From EA-27 sp964396265 (lineage in GTDB: Archaea; Thermoplasmatota; Thermoplasmata; RBG-16-68-12; EA-27), in assembly GCA_964396265.1 (NCBI GenBank), contig CAYNEM010000007.1:73179-137178 (forward strand): 64,000 bases of DNA, given 5' to 3'. Numbering within the stretch: the first letter of the stretch is position 1; every line of letters starts with the position of its first letter. Positions 24,534 through 33,389 of this stretch are shown here, piece after piece. Both the position numbers and the translations under genes were made by a program. A model generated the notes under the pieces. That model ran no database searches and was not told the origin of the DNA. It was given only the letters and a program-made list of their open reading frames with translations.

Positions 24534-25396
24534 CGGGTCGCGGCGCGTGGCGTGCGGAGATGTGCTTTGATCCCGTCGACGATTCCGGCGAACGCCTTCG
24601 CCGCCGGGCTATCCGGATGTTCGAGCACGAACGGTTTCCCCGCGTCGCCGCCGACGACGATGCGCGGGTCAAGCGGGATCCGCCCGAGGAACGGCAGGCC
24701 GAGCTCTTTGGCGGCGGCTTCACCTCCGCCTTTCTTGAACACTTCGACCTCCTTGCCGCAGTGCGGGCAGATCATGCCGCTCATGTTCTCGATGATCCCG
24801 ATCACGGGGAGATTCACGGCCCGCGCAAACATGATGCTCTTCCTCACGTCTAGCAGGGCGACGTCCTGCGGCGTGGTGACGACGACCGCGCCGTCCGCGT
24901 CCGGGATCTCCTGGGCGATGCTGAGCGGTTCGTCGCTCGTCCCCGGTGGCAGGTCGATGATCAGGTAGTCGAGCTCGCCCCATCGCACGTCCATCAGCAT
25001 CTGTTTGAGCGCCTTGATCTTGAGAGGCCCCCTCCAGATCACCGGAGTGTCCCGATCCCCGAGCACGAGCTGCATGCTCACGGCCTTCACGTCGAGGACC
25101 GCGGAGACAGGCTCGAGACCAGCCTCCGTTGGCACGATCCGCGCATGCTCCACGCCAAGGATCTTCGGCACGTCGGGCCCCGTGACGTCCGCGTCGACGA
25201 TGCCGACGCGCGCCTCCTTCGCCAACGTTACCGCCAGATTGACGGCGATGCTGGTTTTGCCCACGCCGCCCTTCCCTGACATGACGACGATCTTGTGCTT
25301 GATCTTCGCCATCGCTTGCGCCATGCGCATGCGTTCCTGCATCGCCGCCATGATGTGGGGAGGGATGGCGGGCGCCTGGGGAAGTTCCTCGGCCAC
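24518..25396 (-). CDS. mrp: Mrp/NBP35 family Fe-S carrier ATPase
   Basis: A 292 aa P-loop ATPase of the Mrp/ApbC/NBP35 group, which carries and transfers Fe-S clusters. The deviant Walker A VMSGKGGVGKTSIAVNLAV is at about residues 38-56, with DADVTGPDVPKIL next and YLIIDLPPGTSDEPL as Walker B. The bridging cysteines appear as MICPHCGKE (CxxC) at about residues 209-217. The GTG at 25396 is preceded at about 30 nt by a TATA-like CATATAG. It could serve the Fe-S proteins of the molybdoenzyme, but the gene is general housekeeping in archaea. Confidence 0.94.
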   Translation of the reverse strand: MAEELPQAPAIPPHIMAAMQERMRMAQAMAKIKHKIVVMSGKGGVGKTSIAVNLAVTLAKEARVGIVDADVTGPDVPKILGVEHARIVPTEAGLEPVSAVLDVKAVSMQLVLGDRDTPVIWRGPLKIKALKQMLMDVRWGELDYLIIDLPPGTSDEPLSIAQEIPDADGAVVVTTPQDVALLDVRKSIMFARAVNLPVIGIIENMSGMICPHCGKEVEVFKKGGGEAAAKELGLPFLGRIPLDPRIVVGGDAGKPFVLEHPDSPAAKAFAGIVDGIKAHLRTPRAATRQSQR

Positions 25397-25438
25397 GAAG
25401 GGCTCCCAGAGAACGGCGCTATATGAAGATGAGTCGCC

Positions 25439-25870
25439 TCACACCTGCAGCCTGCGGATGATCTGCTCCTTCAGGCTTTGCGGGGACACGCCCTCGACGG
25501 GAATGGAGAACGTCTTCGCGACCGCCACGACGACGGTCGGCTCGACGCGGTCGATCTGTCGGGCGATGTCGAGCCGAATGTCCTTCATGTCGCGTCCCTC
25601 CGAGGGGACGGATAGCTCGCGGGCGGCCTTGAGCACCTGGTCACGGTTCGCGCCGACCCCGGTTCCCTCATCCCGCGACAGTTCATCCCTCAATTCTCGT
25701 TCGACCTGAGCCTTGCCGCGACGGAATTCGCCCATCGCACGGCCGATCGAGCGAGCGAACTCGGGCAGCTTCGTCGGTCCGAACAGGAGCAGGAGCGCTA
25801 CGATGATGAGAAGGATGATCCACTCCCACGGCTGCGCGAGCACAGGGCCTCCCGAGGACCAACTCGTCAC
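25439..25870 (-). CDS. tatA: Twin-arginine translocase subunit TatA
   Basis: A 143 aa TatA-family protein. A short outside N-terminus precedes the membrane helix WIILLIIVALLLLFGPTKLP with the hallmark FGPTKLPE hinge, then the amphipathic helix FARSIGRAMGEFRRGKAQVE. The C-terminal ~75 residues are unusually long and ordered-looking (VLKAARELSVPSEGRDMKDI; EQIIRRLQV) and are not part of the minimal TatA. The gene lies just downstream of the molybdoenzyme operon and upstream of mrp on the same strand; tatC is at 34980-35801. Together they could export the Tat-signal molybdoenzyme encoded between them. Confidence 0.92.
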   Translation of the reverse strand: MTSWSSGGPVLAQPWEWIILLIIVALLLLFGPTKLPEFARSIGRAMGEFRRGKAQVERELRDELSRDEGTGVGANRDQVLKAARELSVPSEGRDMKDIRLDIARQIDRVEPTVVVAVAKTFSIPVEGVSPQSLKEQIIRRLQV

Positions 25871-25988
25871 GTTCTACCTCCGCTTGTCCTTCGATGGTTA
25901 TGGTAGGCTAATACTTTTCGCTCGTACCCCGGGACTCTCGGGAGCCGCCATGTTCCGGTTCGAGGGCACCCGTTCATGGTAGAACCGA

Positions 25989-27017
25989 TCAACTTCCCCC
26001 CTCCTGCGCGAACACGGCCGGGCGCGAGGTCGGACGTGCCGCCACCGACTGACGGTGGAGGAACGGCGGTCGCGTGAACATCACGAGGAGGCCCGTGAGT
26101 ACGAGGAGCACCTCGTAGGTGCTCTTCAGGCCGATTCCTGCGAGGACGAGGAGCCACAACCCGGCGGCGGCGCCCCGCGCGCCCTCGGCACGAACGCGCT
26201 CGAAGAGCGTGTAGACAATCGCGGCGAGCCCGACGGCATACAGCGGGAGCGGCAGATGCAGGGAGAACGACGTCGTCCACATCGCGATGAGTGGGACGAG
26301 CGGCGTGCGAACGGCCGCGATCAGGAATGCAGATGTGGCGACCGATGCGAGAAGGAACGCGCGCCGGTCCCATCGGCATCCGAGCCCGAAGGGAGCCGCG
26401 CAGGCGGCGACGATTCCCCCCAGCTCCGCAATGCCGGAGAGCTGAACCGTTCCGGCAACGGAGGCCGCGGCAAGGGCGTCCGCCACCGCCAAGGCGAGGT
26501 AGACCACAAGGGTGCTCCCGAGGAGCACCGGCACCGTGAGACGCCGCGGCGGCTTCTGCCAGGCGGAGGCGGCGGCGAAACGAGGGGACGAGGAGAGTAT
26601 TCCCGCGACGAGGTACACGGCGATGCCCGCAAGTCCTATCGACCGGAGGACGGAGGCGCTGGCCGGGAGCGGGGCGAGCGTGAGGACGAGCACGACCGCC
26701 ACGAGGACCGCTAGCATCCCATTGCGGGCCCTCGTCGACCATGCGGTCCATGCGACCAAGACGCTTGCGAGCAGGAACGTGAAGTTGTAGGCCACGACGC
26801 CGACCACCAAGACCGCGCCGAACGCCCCCTCTCGTGCGGGACCGGACGGGACCGCAGATCCCGCCCGCAGGACGATTCCCAGGGAGAGGAAGGAGGCGGT
26901 CGCCGCGACGAGGAGGGCCGCCGTCAGGCCCTCGGGCGGCTCAGGCAGCGTTCGCAGCCGGAACGTCGCACGCCGGAGCCGGTTCCGATTCACCTCGAGC
27001 AGTTTGTTCCCTTTCAT
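25989..27017 (-). CDS. Polytopic membrane protein of the molybdoenzyme operon
   Basis: A 342 aa protein with about nine hydrophobic helices, e.g. GLTAALLVAATASFLSLGIV, NGMLAVLVAVVLVLTLAPLP, LTVPVLLGSTLVVYLALAVA and LYAVGLAAIVYTLF. It has few histidines in the membrane and no haem or Fe-S motif, so it is not an obvious NarI- or NrfD-type quinol oxidase. It overlaps the TorD-like gene by 77 nt if the ATG at 27017 is used; the first helix starts well inside, so a later GTG (26993) is possible. As the last gene of the operon it may anchor the enzyme or contact quinone, but this is inference. No family is recognised. Confidence 0.65.
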   Translation of the reverse strand: MKGNKLLEVNRNRLRRATFRLRTLPEPPEGLTAALLVAATASFLSLGIVLRAGSAVPSGPAREGAFGAVLVVGVVAYNFTFLLASVLVAWTAWSTRARNGMLAVLVAVVLVLTLAPLPASASVLRSIGLAGIAVYLVAGILSSSPRFAAASAWQKPPRRLTVPVLLGSTLVVYLALAVADALAAASVAGTVQLSGIAELGGIVAACAAPFGLGCRWDRRAFLLASVATSAFLIAAVRTPLVPLIAMWTTSFSLHLPLPLYAVGLAAIVYTLFERVRAEGARGAAAGLWLLVLAGIGLKSTYEVLLVLTGLLVMFTRPPFLHRQSVAARPTSRPAVFAQEGGS

Positions 27018-27648
27018 GGAGATCCAGCCCAAGCTCCCCCGCCTCCCACCGGACGAGAGTGCGCAGCATGGCCACGGCGGCAGGGAGCAGGCGAAGTCTT
27101 GCGCGCGACGAAAGGTCCGTCTCGTAGAGGGAGAGCCACGTGCCGAGGTGGTCACGAAGGAACGCCTTCCGCGCCTCATGGGTGCGGTCCGCTTCGTCCG
27201 TCAGGCACGCCGCAGACGCCAGCGCCTCCTTCAAACACAGGAGGGACGTGAACTCGCATTCGACGGAGAGGTGGTCTCCCCGCTCGCCCACGGCGTCCAG
27301 GCCGAACGCACGATAGAACCCTTGGATGTCCGCGAGTTCCCTCTGGCGGGAGAAGGTGCTCGCGTATGCGGTCTCGTACGCGGGGCACTCGCCGAGCAGG
27401 AGGAGTCGACTCCGCTCGGCCGCCGCGTCCTCGTGGCGGATCCGCGCGTCCCCGAATGCGTCGAGGAGGTCGGAGGAGTCGCGGCCGAGGGGACCCGCTG
27501 TTCCGGAGGTTCGAACCGCCTCCCGCCAAGCGCGCGGCCACTCCCGCTTCGCCTGGGGGAGGAAGCCGTCCTCGAACAGCTCCCCGAGGAGTCCGTACAG
27601 TCGTCCGAGACCGATGAGGCGAGGCCACGGCCAGCTCTCCCCGTTCAC
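26941..27648 (-). CDS. TorD/NarJ-like molybdoenzyme chaperone
   Basis: A 235 aa all-helical protein of the TorD/DmsD/NarJ type, which binds the Tat signal or apo-form of molybdoenzymes during cofactor insertion. The family motif region is ECPAYETAYASTFSRQREL (E-x-P/A-x-E), followed by ADIQGFYRAFGLD, the typical IxxFYxAFG motif, then HLSVECEFTSLLCLKEALA. The GTG at 27648 is preceded by GGGAGG. The stop of the gamma subunit is 1 nt upstream, so it is co-transcribed with the enzyme genes. Confidence 0.88.
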   Translation of the reverse strand: MNGESWPWPRLIGLGRLYGLLGELFEDGFLPQAKREWPRAWREAVRTSGTAGPLGRDSSDLLDAFGDARIRHEDAAAERSRLLLLGECPAYETAYASTFSRQRELADIQGFYRAFGLDAVGERGDHLSVECEFTSLLCLKEALASAACLTDEADRTHEARKAFLRDHLGTWLSLYETDLSSRARLRLLPAAVAMLRTLVRWEAGELGLDLHEREQTARGESEPAPACDVPAANAA

Positions 27649-27649
27649 G

Positions 27650-28714
27650 CTATCCCTCCCGACGGTCAGAGGATTTCGGCGAATCCCTTTCGGCAACATC
27701 GCGCGTCCTTTCCTTCGGGGGCTGCGGGCGTCGTTTCCTCAGCATCGGCACGACGATCGAAAGCACAACGAGCACGATGACGAGGGCGAGTCCCACGAGC
27801 AAGAAGGGCGGGGCCGTCGGGTTCGGGAGCTGGACGTCCACCCAGGAGGAAACGGACTTTCGCGAGCCCACGTCCTGGCTGCTCCCGTCCCATACGGCGA
27901 ACGCCAGGATGGTCCCCGCGCCGAGAATGACATCCTCTGAGTCTCCGGACACGAGCGGGCGCGCGATGACCACCGCCCAGCCCGTGCCGGAGTGCACCCC
28001 GCGTCCGACCGCGTCCTGATGTGCCTGGGTGGCCAGCGTACCGAACCCCTCTGCGACTGCGTCCTCGACCGCGGTGACCTTGAGGGGGTCCGAGAAGGGA
28101 TTCCCCACTTGCCAGCCTGGGAGGTAGACGCGGGCGTCAGCCGAGAACGCGTCCGGGAGGTGGTAGGGCGGGCCCCCGATCGCGTACGGGTACATGTCGA
28201 CCCAGAAGTTCGGGTACGCGTGCTCGAGGTCGCGGAAGCCCTCCTCCAGGTCCGCCTGCCAGTCCGCCTTCCACTGGGTCACCTGGAGCGCCTTGCCCGG
28301 CCCCCCCATGCAGACGAAACGCGTTGCGTCTCCCGGTCCGTAGAGGATCGCGACCGCGTCCCGGAACTCGACGTCCCTCGTCGTCCGGTTGTCCTTCGTC
28401 GCATCGTCCCACTCGATCAAGAACGCCGCGTGCGTCAGGTTCGTGAGCATTCGGACCCGCAGGGCCGGGACGAAGGGTCCGGCACGCGTGGGGGCGACGA
28501 CGGCCTGCGCGGAGAGTGCGATTTCCAAGGCGGTCGATCGACTCCACAAGGATGAGGAGGGCTCCGTCACCGGGAGCGTGCCATCCACGTAGGCGCCAGC
28601 GAGAACGTCCTGCGCCTGCGCGGTGGTCCCGAAGACGCCTACAAGCTGACCCGCCGTGAGGACCATGGCAATCGCCATCACGACGACCACAACCTTCCGA
28701 GTCGAGACGTCCAT
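27650..28714 (-). CDS. Molybdoenzyme gamma subunit (EbdC/DdhC-like, haem-b type), membrane anchored
   Basis: A 354 aa protein with an N-terminal signal peptide (VVVVVMAIAMVLTAGQLVGVFG), then a beta-sandwich domain resembling the haem-binding gamma subunit of ethylbenzene dehydrogenase, DMS dehydrogenase and selenate reductase. Visible segments are LTHAAFLIEWDDATKD, FRDAVAILYG, VQVTQWKADWQ-like HQ region and VVIARPLVSG. A C-terminal helix (FLLVGLALVIVLVVLSIVVPML) anchors it, unlike the soluble bacterial forms. Met and Lys are the usual haem ligands in the family; MGGPGK near residue 139 is a candidate. It probably accepts or donates electrons on the outer side. Confidence 0.85.
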   Translation of the reverse strand: MDVSTRKVVVVVMAIAMVLTAGQLVGVFGTTAQAQDVLAGAYVDGTLPVTEPSSSLWSRSTALEIALSAQAVVAPTRAGPFVPALRVRMLTNLTHAAFLIEWDDATKDNRTTRDVEFRDAVAILYGPGDATRFVCMGGPGKALQVTQWKADWQADLEEGFRDLEHAYPNFWVDMYPYAIGGPPYHLPDAFSADARVYLPGWQVGNPFSDPLKVTAVEDAVAEGFGTLATQAHQDAVGRGVHSGTGWAVVIARPLVSGDSEDVILGAGTILAFAVWDGSSQDVGSRKSVSSWVDVQLPNPTAPPFLLVGLALVIVLVVLSIVVPMLRKRRPQPPKERTRDVAERDSPKSSDRREG

Positions 28715-28725
28715 CGAGATTCCTC

Positions 28726-29874
28726 CTAGGTAATGTTGTGGCGGTACACCTGCAACGCCGCGTCGAACTCCGGCCGGACGATCTCTGGCTCCTTGAGCGG
28801 CACGCGCACGACTTCCTGCCCGAGGATGTCGTACCCCACGGCCTCGTCCCCGTCGAGGCGGAACTTCCGCAACAGTTTCGGCGTGCTGACGCTGAGGAGG
28901 AGGACGGCCCGCAGCTCGGGCTCGCCCCCCTGGCGCATCCGGGTGTAGGTGTCGACCGCCGCGTCCGCGAGGGGGCCGAACATCTGGCGGTTGAACTGAC
29001 GCGGGACGTTGATCGGAGGCACGTAGTACACGTTCGGCTCGAGCCCGAGGTGCGGGTACATGGGCAACGCCAGCTTCTTCACGTGGACCATGTAGTCGAT
29101 GGGGTTCTCCGGGTCGGCGTTCTCCGGAGTCGAGACGTACCCGACCATCCGGATCTTTCCGATGCAGTTCCGCATGCACCGCGGGATGATCCCCTTCTCC
29201 ATCGCCGGATAGCAGAAGATGCACTTCTCGGACACGCGAGTTGTGTGGTTGTACATCGGCCGCTTGTACGGGCACGCCTTCACGCACTCCCGATAGCCGC
29301 GGCACCGCTGCTGGTCGATCAGGACGACCCCGTCCTCCTTTCGCTTGTAGATCGCCTTGCGCGGGCACGAGGCGAGGCAACCCGGGTACGTGCAATGGTT
29401 GCAGATGCGGGCGAGGTAGAACTGCCACACCTGGTGCGGGATCTTCATGTGGTACTTGTCCTCCGTAAGCGCCCCGCTCGTCTCGTCCTCCCCCCGGTTC
29501 GGGTTGGCCCAGTCCTGGTCCTCCGGCCGCCACCCAAGCACCCGCTCCCCATCCGGTGCGGCCTCGAAGATTGTCTTGCCGCGGTACACGGGGGTCGGTC
29601 CGGACGTGTCCCAGGTCTGCTTGCCCGAGAGGTCGAGGATCCGCGCGTCCCATCCGAGGGGATAGGATCCCCACGGCTTCGTCTCCACGCTGTTCCACAG
29701 CATGTACTCCTGGCCCTTGCCGGAGGTCCACGTCGTCTTGCATGCGAGGGTGCACGTCTGGCACCCGATGCACTTGTTGATGTCGAACACCGCGGCGACC
29801 TGCCGGTCCGGGCGCGACTCCTCGTACTCGTATTTCATCAACCGGCCGATCTGCCAGTTCTTCACGTCAGGCAT
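28726..29874 (-). CDS. Molybdoenzyme beta subunit with four Fe-S clusters
   Basis: A 382 aa NarH/EbdB/DdhB-type subunit. Four cysteine groups are visible: CIGCQTCTLACK (near 36), CNHCTYPGCLASCP (near 158), CRGYRECVKACPYKRP (near 191), and CIFCYPAMEKGIIPRC then CIGKIR (near 218-240). The spacing of the third and fourth groups is that of the type II DMSO-reductase family. The C-terminal ~130 residues carry the family-specific LALPMYPHLGLEPNVYYVPP segment. It has no signal peptide and should be co-exported with the Tat-signal alpha subunit. It lies 4 nt from the alpha gene. Confidence 0.95.
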   Translation of the reverse strand: MPDVKNWQIGRLMKYEYEESRPDRQVAAVFDINKCIGCQTCTLACKTTWTSGKGQEYMLWNSVETKPWGSYPLGWDARILDLSGKQTWDTSGPTPVYRGKTIFEAAPDGERVLGWRPEDQDWANPNRGEDETSGALTEDKYHMKIPHQVWQFYLARICNHCTYPGCLASCPRKAIYKRKEDGVVLIDQQRCRGYRECVKACPYKRPMYNHTTRVSEKCIFCYPAMEKGIIPRCMRNCIGKIRMVGYVSTPENADPENPIDYMVHVKKLALPMYPHLGLEPNVYYVPPINVPRQFNRQMFGPLADAAVDTYTRMRQGGEPELRAVLLLSVSTPKLLRKFRLDGDEAVGYDILGQEVVRVPLKEPEIVRPEFDAALQVYRHNIT

Positions 29875-29878
29875 CCCG

Positions 29879-32800
29879 TCACCCTCCGTACTCGCCCGCG
29901 AGGTACCGTTCCATCATGATTCCCTGGTACGTCGGGCGGAATCCCTCCGCCGCGGGCCGCCACAGCCCCGTTCCCCCGATGCCGCCGGGCTCCGCGCGCG
30001 TGATCTTCACGAAAGCCTCCTTCGGCGCGCCGACCGCGCCGTGCACGTCCATCTCGAAGCCCTTGCCGATGAGCTGGCCGTAGTAGCCCTTCCGCACGAG
30101 GCTGTCCGTGAGGAGGGTGGGTTTTAGCCACGCGCGAGTGACGCTCTGGTGGGAGCCGTAGCGGTACATCGCCTGGTACCCCGTGCGCGGGCTCTTCGCG
30201 AGGCCGTCCTCGCGGGCCTCGTGGCCCTCGACGCTCCCGTGCGTCGCGATGTGCATGTGGAACCACGCGCGCGCGGTGCGACGCGGCATGTTCAGGTAGT
30301 ATCGCGCCCGGACGAGCCAACGCATGATCCGGTAGTCGTCCGCGTTGCCCTGCCAGCCGCGGAAGGGGCGATCGGACGGGTCCCCGTCGACCCAGATGTA
30401 GTCCCCGTCCTCGATGCCCAGGTCCTTCGCGTCGAGCGGGTTCATGTCCACGTATCCCTCGCCGACGTAGGGCGTGCGCTTGTCGTGGCGGTAGAAGTCC
30501 CCGAACGGCCCGAACAGGAGGATCGACAGGTCTTGCGATGCCGCCATGGAGTGGCACGCATGGCGGTACTTCGGCGTGTACAGGATGAACTGGAACCCCT
30601 GACTCGTCAGCGGATGTCTCGTCGTCTTCACCTCCGCCCAGCTCTTCACGACGTTCCGGACTTGCCGACTCTCCGTGGATAGGTCCAAGGGGTCGATGCC
30701 GTAGTCCTGCGGAGCTCGGGGCGCGATCGCGGGGTGGGGCTTCGACACGATCACGGCCGGCTCATAGAACGTCGAGTCCACGGTCTCCCGCCAGACCGGG
30801 AGGTTCTCACCGTACTCGAGGAACTCGTCCTCGTCCCGATAGAACTCGAGTCGGCCAGTCTTGTTGTACCAGGGCTTGCTCTCGTTCACCTGTTCCCATC
30901 CCACGATATGGGGGCTCGTTCGTGTGAGGGTGAGGAACGGGATCCCTTTTGCGCACGAATCGAGGAGGTCCTGGTAGGAATAGCCGCGACACGTGGTGCT
31001 AGCGTCAAGCACGCGCTGGATGTACTTCGTGTGGACGCCGTCGAGGACGTGCCGCCAATAGTTCGCAATGCTGGTCGTGAGTGCCGGGTCTCCGAACTCC
31101 GCCGCGAGGGCCTGCGAGACGCCTGCGACGACCTCGAGATCGTCCCGGAGCTCGAAGGGGGCGGGGATCGGGGTCGGGACGACCGCCTGGAGGAAGGGGT
31201 TCGTGCACGACGCGTAGATGTCGGCCACCTTCCGTTCGATCCACGCGGGCACGCCGAACACGACGTCCGCGTACTCGCACGTCGCCGTCCAGAACCACTC
31301 GTTGACCACGATCGCCTCGATCTTCGGCACCGTGTTCACGATCACGTCATGGGCCCACTTCGCGTTGCCCAGGATCGAGTTCGAGTTTGCCCACCAGGCG
31401 GTCTTCGTGGGCGTAGGCATGTGCGTGATCCCCGTGAACAGCTTGTTGCCGACCCGGAGCGGCCGGTCCCCGTAGTTATAGAAGTGGGCCGACTCCCCCT
31501 TCCAGTACGACTTCGTCTTCGCGGGCTTCGTCGTGTCCAGCTCGATGTTGAACGGGTCCTCGCTCAGCCACTGAGGCAGGCCCGAGAAGGTCTCCGCGCG
31601 GTAGTTCCCCGCATACGAGCCGACCTCGCCGCCAAAACGACCCTCGTTCCCCGTCAGGGATGCGAGGAGGAACACGGCCCGGTCCTTCAGGTCCGCGTTC
31701 CAGTAGTGGTTGGGGCCCATGCCGGTCGAGAACAGGACGGAGCCCCGGTTGGCCGCCATTGTGACGGCGAGTTCCTCGATGGCCGACGTCGGCGCCCAGC
31801 AGATCTCGGACGCGGTCGCGGGGTCGAAGTTGTCCATGATGTACTGCTTGACGAGGTCGAAGACCGGACGCGCCTTGACGGTCCCCCCGCCGGCGAGGGG
31901 GACGTCGAACTCCCCTTCGAGGGCCACGTTGATGCCCGCTGCGTCGAAGTTCGTTCCCACCATGTCCCGGGTGAGGACCCTCGGCGCAACGGCGGTACCG
32001 TCCCACACGACGAAGTCGCCCCACTCCTGCCGCAGAGCCGCCGGAACGAGCTGCTTCCCCTGGAGCGGCGATGGCGGCACGGGGTCCGTCGGCGCGAGAA
32101 CCGTGATGTGGTTCGTGAGGTTCGCCTGCGTGTAGCCTGGGAAGACATCGCCAGCCTGCAAGAGCTTCCGCGTGTCCATGCGGACGAGCAGCGGCAGGTC
32201 TGTGAACCGCTTCACGTAGTCCGTGTCGTAGAGGCCGTCCCGGAGGAGGACGTGGCACACACCGAACGCGAGCGCGGCGTCCGTGGCGGGGCGGATCACA
32301 ATGACCTCGTCGCCCTTGTTGCTCGACGACTGGTACTCCGTCGCGATGGTGATGACCTGCGCCCCTCGCATGCGGGCCTCCGTGATCCAGTGGGCGTCCG
32401 GCATCTTCGTGGCGATCCAGTTCATCCCCCAGAGCGTGATCACGTTCGCGTGTTCCGCGGCGTACAGGTCGAACTCGCTCGTCTTGACCCCCGTGACCAT
32501 CGGGTGCCCGGGAGGCAGGTCCGTGTGCCACGCATAGTTGTCCCATCCTCGGCCGCCGAGCGCGGCGGTGGGCCCGACGCCGCGGATCTTGTCGTCGATC
32601 AGGGCGAGCATGTTCACGAAACGGTACATGCTGCCGAATCGGATCGGCGATAGGAAAGGCATGCCCCCGCGGGCCTTCATCGTCCGCGTGCCCGCGAGCT
32701 GCATCGCGTCGACCATCGCCTGGTCGTACCCCTGGGCCTCAAGAAGGGCCTTGCCCGCCGCGCCGCTGTATGTCTCCGCGACGTTCTTGAACGCCTTCGC

Positions 32801-33388
32801 CACGAGGCGGAACGCCTCGTCATACGGGAGCTTCAACCAAGATTCCTTGCCGCGCCCCACGAAGTATTGGCGAAGCGGGAGTCCGTCGGGGGCCCTCGGC
32901 ATGCCCGCGTCGATCCAGTCCTTGAACCCCTGCCGGACCATGGCGCCCTTGACCCGCCGGTCGGAGTAGAACCGTCGTATGTACGCGTGCCCGGACGGGC
33001 AGATCCGCGGGTCCCACCGCGCGGAGCATCGGTTCCCGTAGAGGTCCGTCGCAAGGCCATAGCCGAACGAGGGATCGACCCACTTCACGACCCCGTTCTT
33101 CGCATGCGCCTTGAGCAGACAGCCGTGCGTGTCGTTCGGCGCGCACAGGTAGTGGAAGGTCTGGTCGTCCGAGTACAGGTCCCGATACACGCTCTCCCAG
33201 TCGCGGTTCGGGTAGGTGTCGAGGGGGTTCAGGTCCTGGGAGATCGGGCGGAGGTGGTGGCCAGCGAAGACGACGCTCGGGATCGCCGCGGCCGCGGCGG
33301 CCGCCGCAGCGACCGGAGGAATGAGCTTGAGGAACTTCCGTCGAGTGAGATGGTTGAGGGGACCCTCGCGGGACTCCTCCGCGCCCAT
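29879..33388 (-). CDS. Type II DMSO-reductase-family molybdenum catalytic subunit (NarG/EbdA-like), Tat exported
   Basis: An 1169 aa Mo-bis-MGD catalytic subunit. A Tat signal (LTRRKFLKLIPP plus an alanine-rich stretch) starts the protein. The N-terminal Fe-S site reads CAPNDTHGCLLKAH with a late RICPSGHAY, the pattern I recall for archaeal outward-facing NarG-type enzymes. Further core motifs are LWGMNWIATKMPDAHW, SSNKGDEVIVIRP, and the C-terminal MGD-binding region NPLDAKDLGIEDGDYIWV. Possible activities are nitrate, chlorate, selenate or sulfoxide reduction, or hydroxylation; sequence alone does not decide. ATG 33388 follows GGAGG. The operon order is small Tat protein, alpha, beta, gamma, chaperone, membrane protein. 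Confidence 0.93.
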   Translation of the reverse strand: MGAEESREGPLNHLTRRKFLKLIPPVAAAAAAAAAIPSVVFAGHHLRPISQDLNPLDTYPNRDWESVYRDLYSDDQTFHYLCAPNDTHGCLLKAHAKNGVVKWVDPSFGYGLATDLYGNRCSARWDPRICPSGHAYIRRFYSDRRVKGAMVRQGFKDWIDAGMPRAPDGLPLRQYFVGRGKESWLKLPYDEAFRLVAKAFKNVAETYSGAAGKALLEAQGYDQAMVDAMQLAGTRTMKARGGMPFLSPIRFGSMYRFVNMLALIDDKIRGVGPTAALGGRGWDNYAWHTDLPPGHPMVTGVKTSEFDLYAAEHANVITLWGMNWIATKMPDAHWITEARMRGAQVITIATEYQSSSNKGDEVIVIRPATDAALAFGVCHVLLRDGLYDTDYVKRFTDLPLLVRMDTRKLLQAGDVFPGYTQANLTNHITVLAPTDPVPPSPLQGKQLVPAALRQEWGDFVVWDGTAVAPRVLTRDMVGTNFDAAGINVALEGEFDVPLAGGGTVKARPVFDLVKQYIMDNFDPATASEICWAPTSAIEELAVTMAANRGSVLFSTGMGPNHYWNADLKDRAVFLLASLTGNEGRFGGEVGSYAGNYRAETFSGLPQWLSEDPFNIELDTTKPAKTKSYWKGESAHFYNYGDRPLRVGNKLFTGITHMPTPTKTAWWANSNSILGNAKWAHDVIVNTVPKIEAIVVNEWFWTATCEYADVVFGVPAWIERKVADIYASCTNPFLQAVVPTPIPAPFELRDDLEVVAGVSQALAAEFGDPALTTSIANYWRHVLDGVHTKYIQRVLDASTTCRGYSYQDLLDSCAKGIPFLTLTRTSPHIVGWEQVNESKPWYNKTGRLEFYRDEDEFLEYGENLPVWRETVDSTFYEPAVIVSKPHPAIAPRAPQDYGIDPLDLSTESRQVRNVVKSWAEVKTTRHPLTSQGFQFILYTPKYRHACHSMAASQDLSILLFGPFGDFYRHDKRTPYVGEGYVDMNPLDAKDLGIEDGDYIWVDGDPSDRPFRGWQGNADDYRIMRWLVRARYYLNMPRRTARAWFHMHIATHGSVEGHEAREDGLAKSPRTGYQAMYRYGSHQSVTRAWLKPTLLTDSLVRKGYYGQLIGKGFEMDVHGAVGAPKEAFVKITRAEPGGIGGTGLWRPAAEGFRPTYQGIMMERYLAGEYGG

Positions 33389-33389
33389 G

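Noticed and set aside
28726..29874. The ferredoxin-like beta subunit as a displaced NuoI
   Set aside because: It has four cysteine groups in the spacing of NarH/EbdB-type beta subunits and lies inside the molybdoenzyme operon.
30734..32653. 639 aa plus-strand frame opposite the molybdoenzyme alpha subunit
   Set aside because: A shadow of the catalytic subunit gene with the same Arg/Val/Asp-rich composition; no domain, no promoter.
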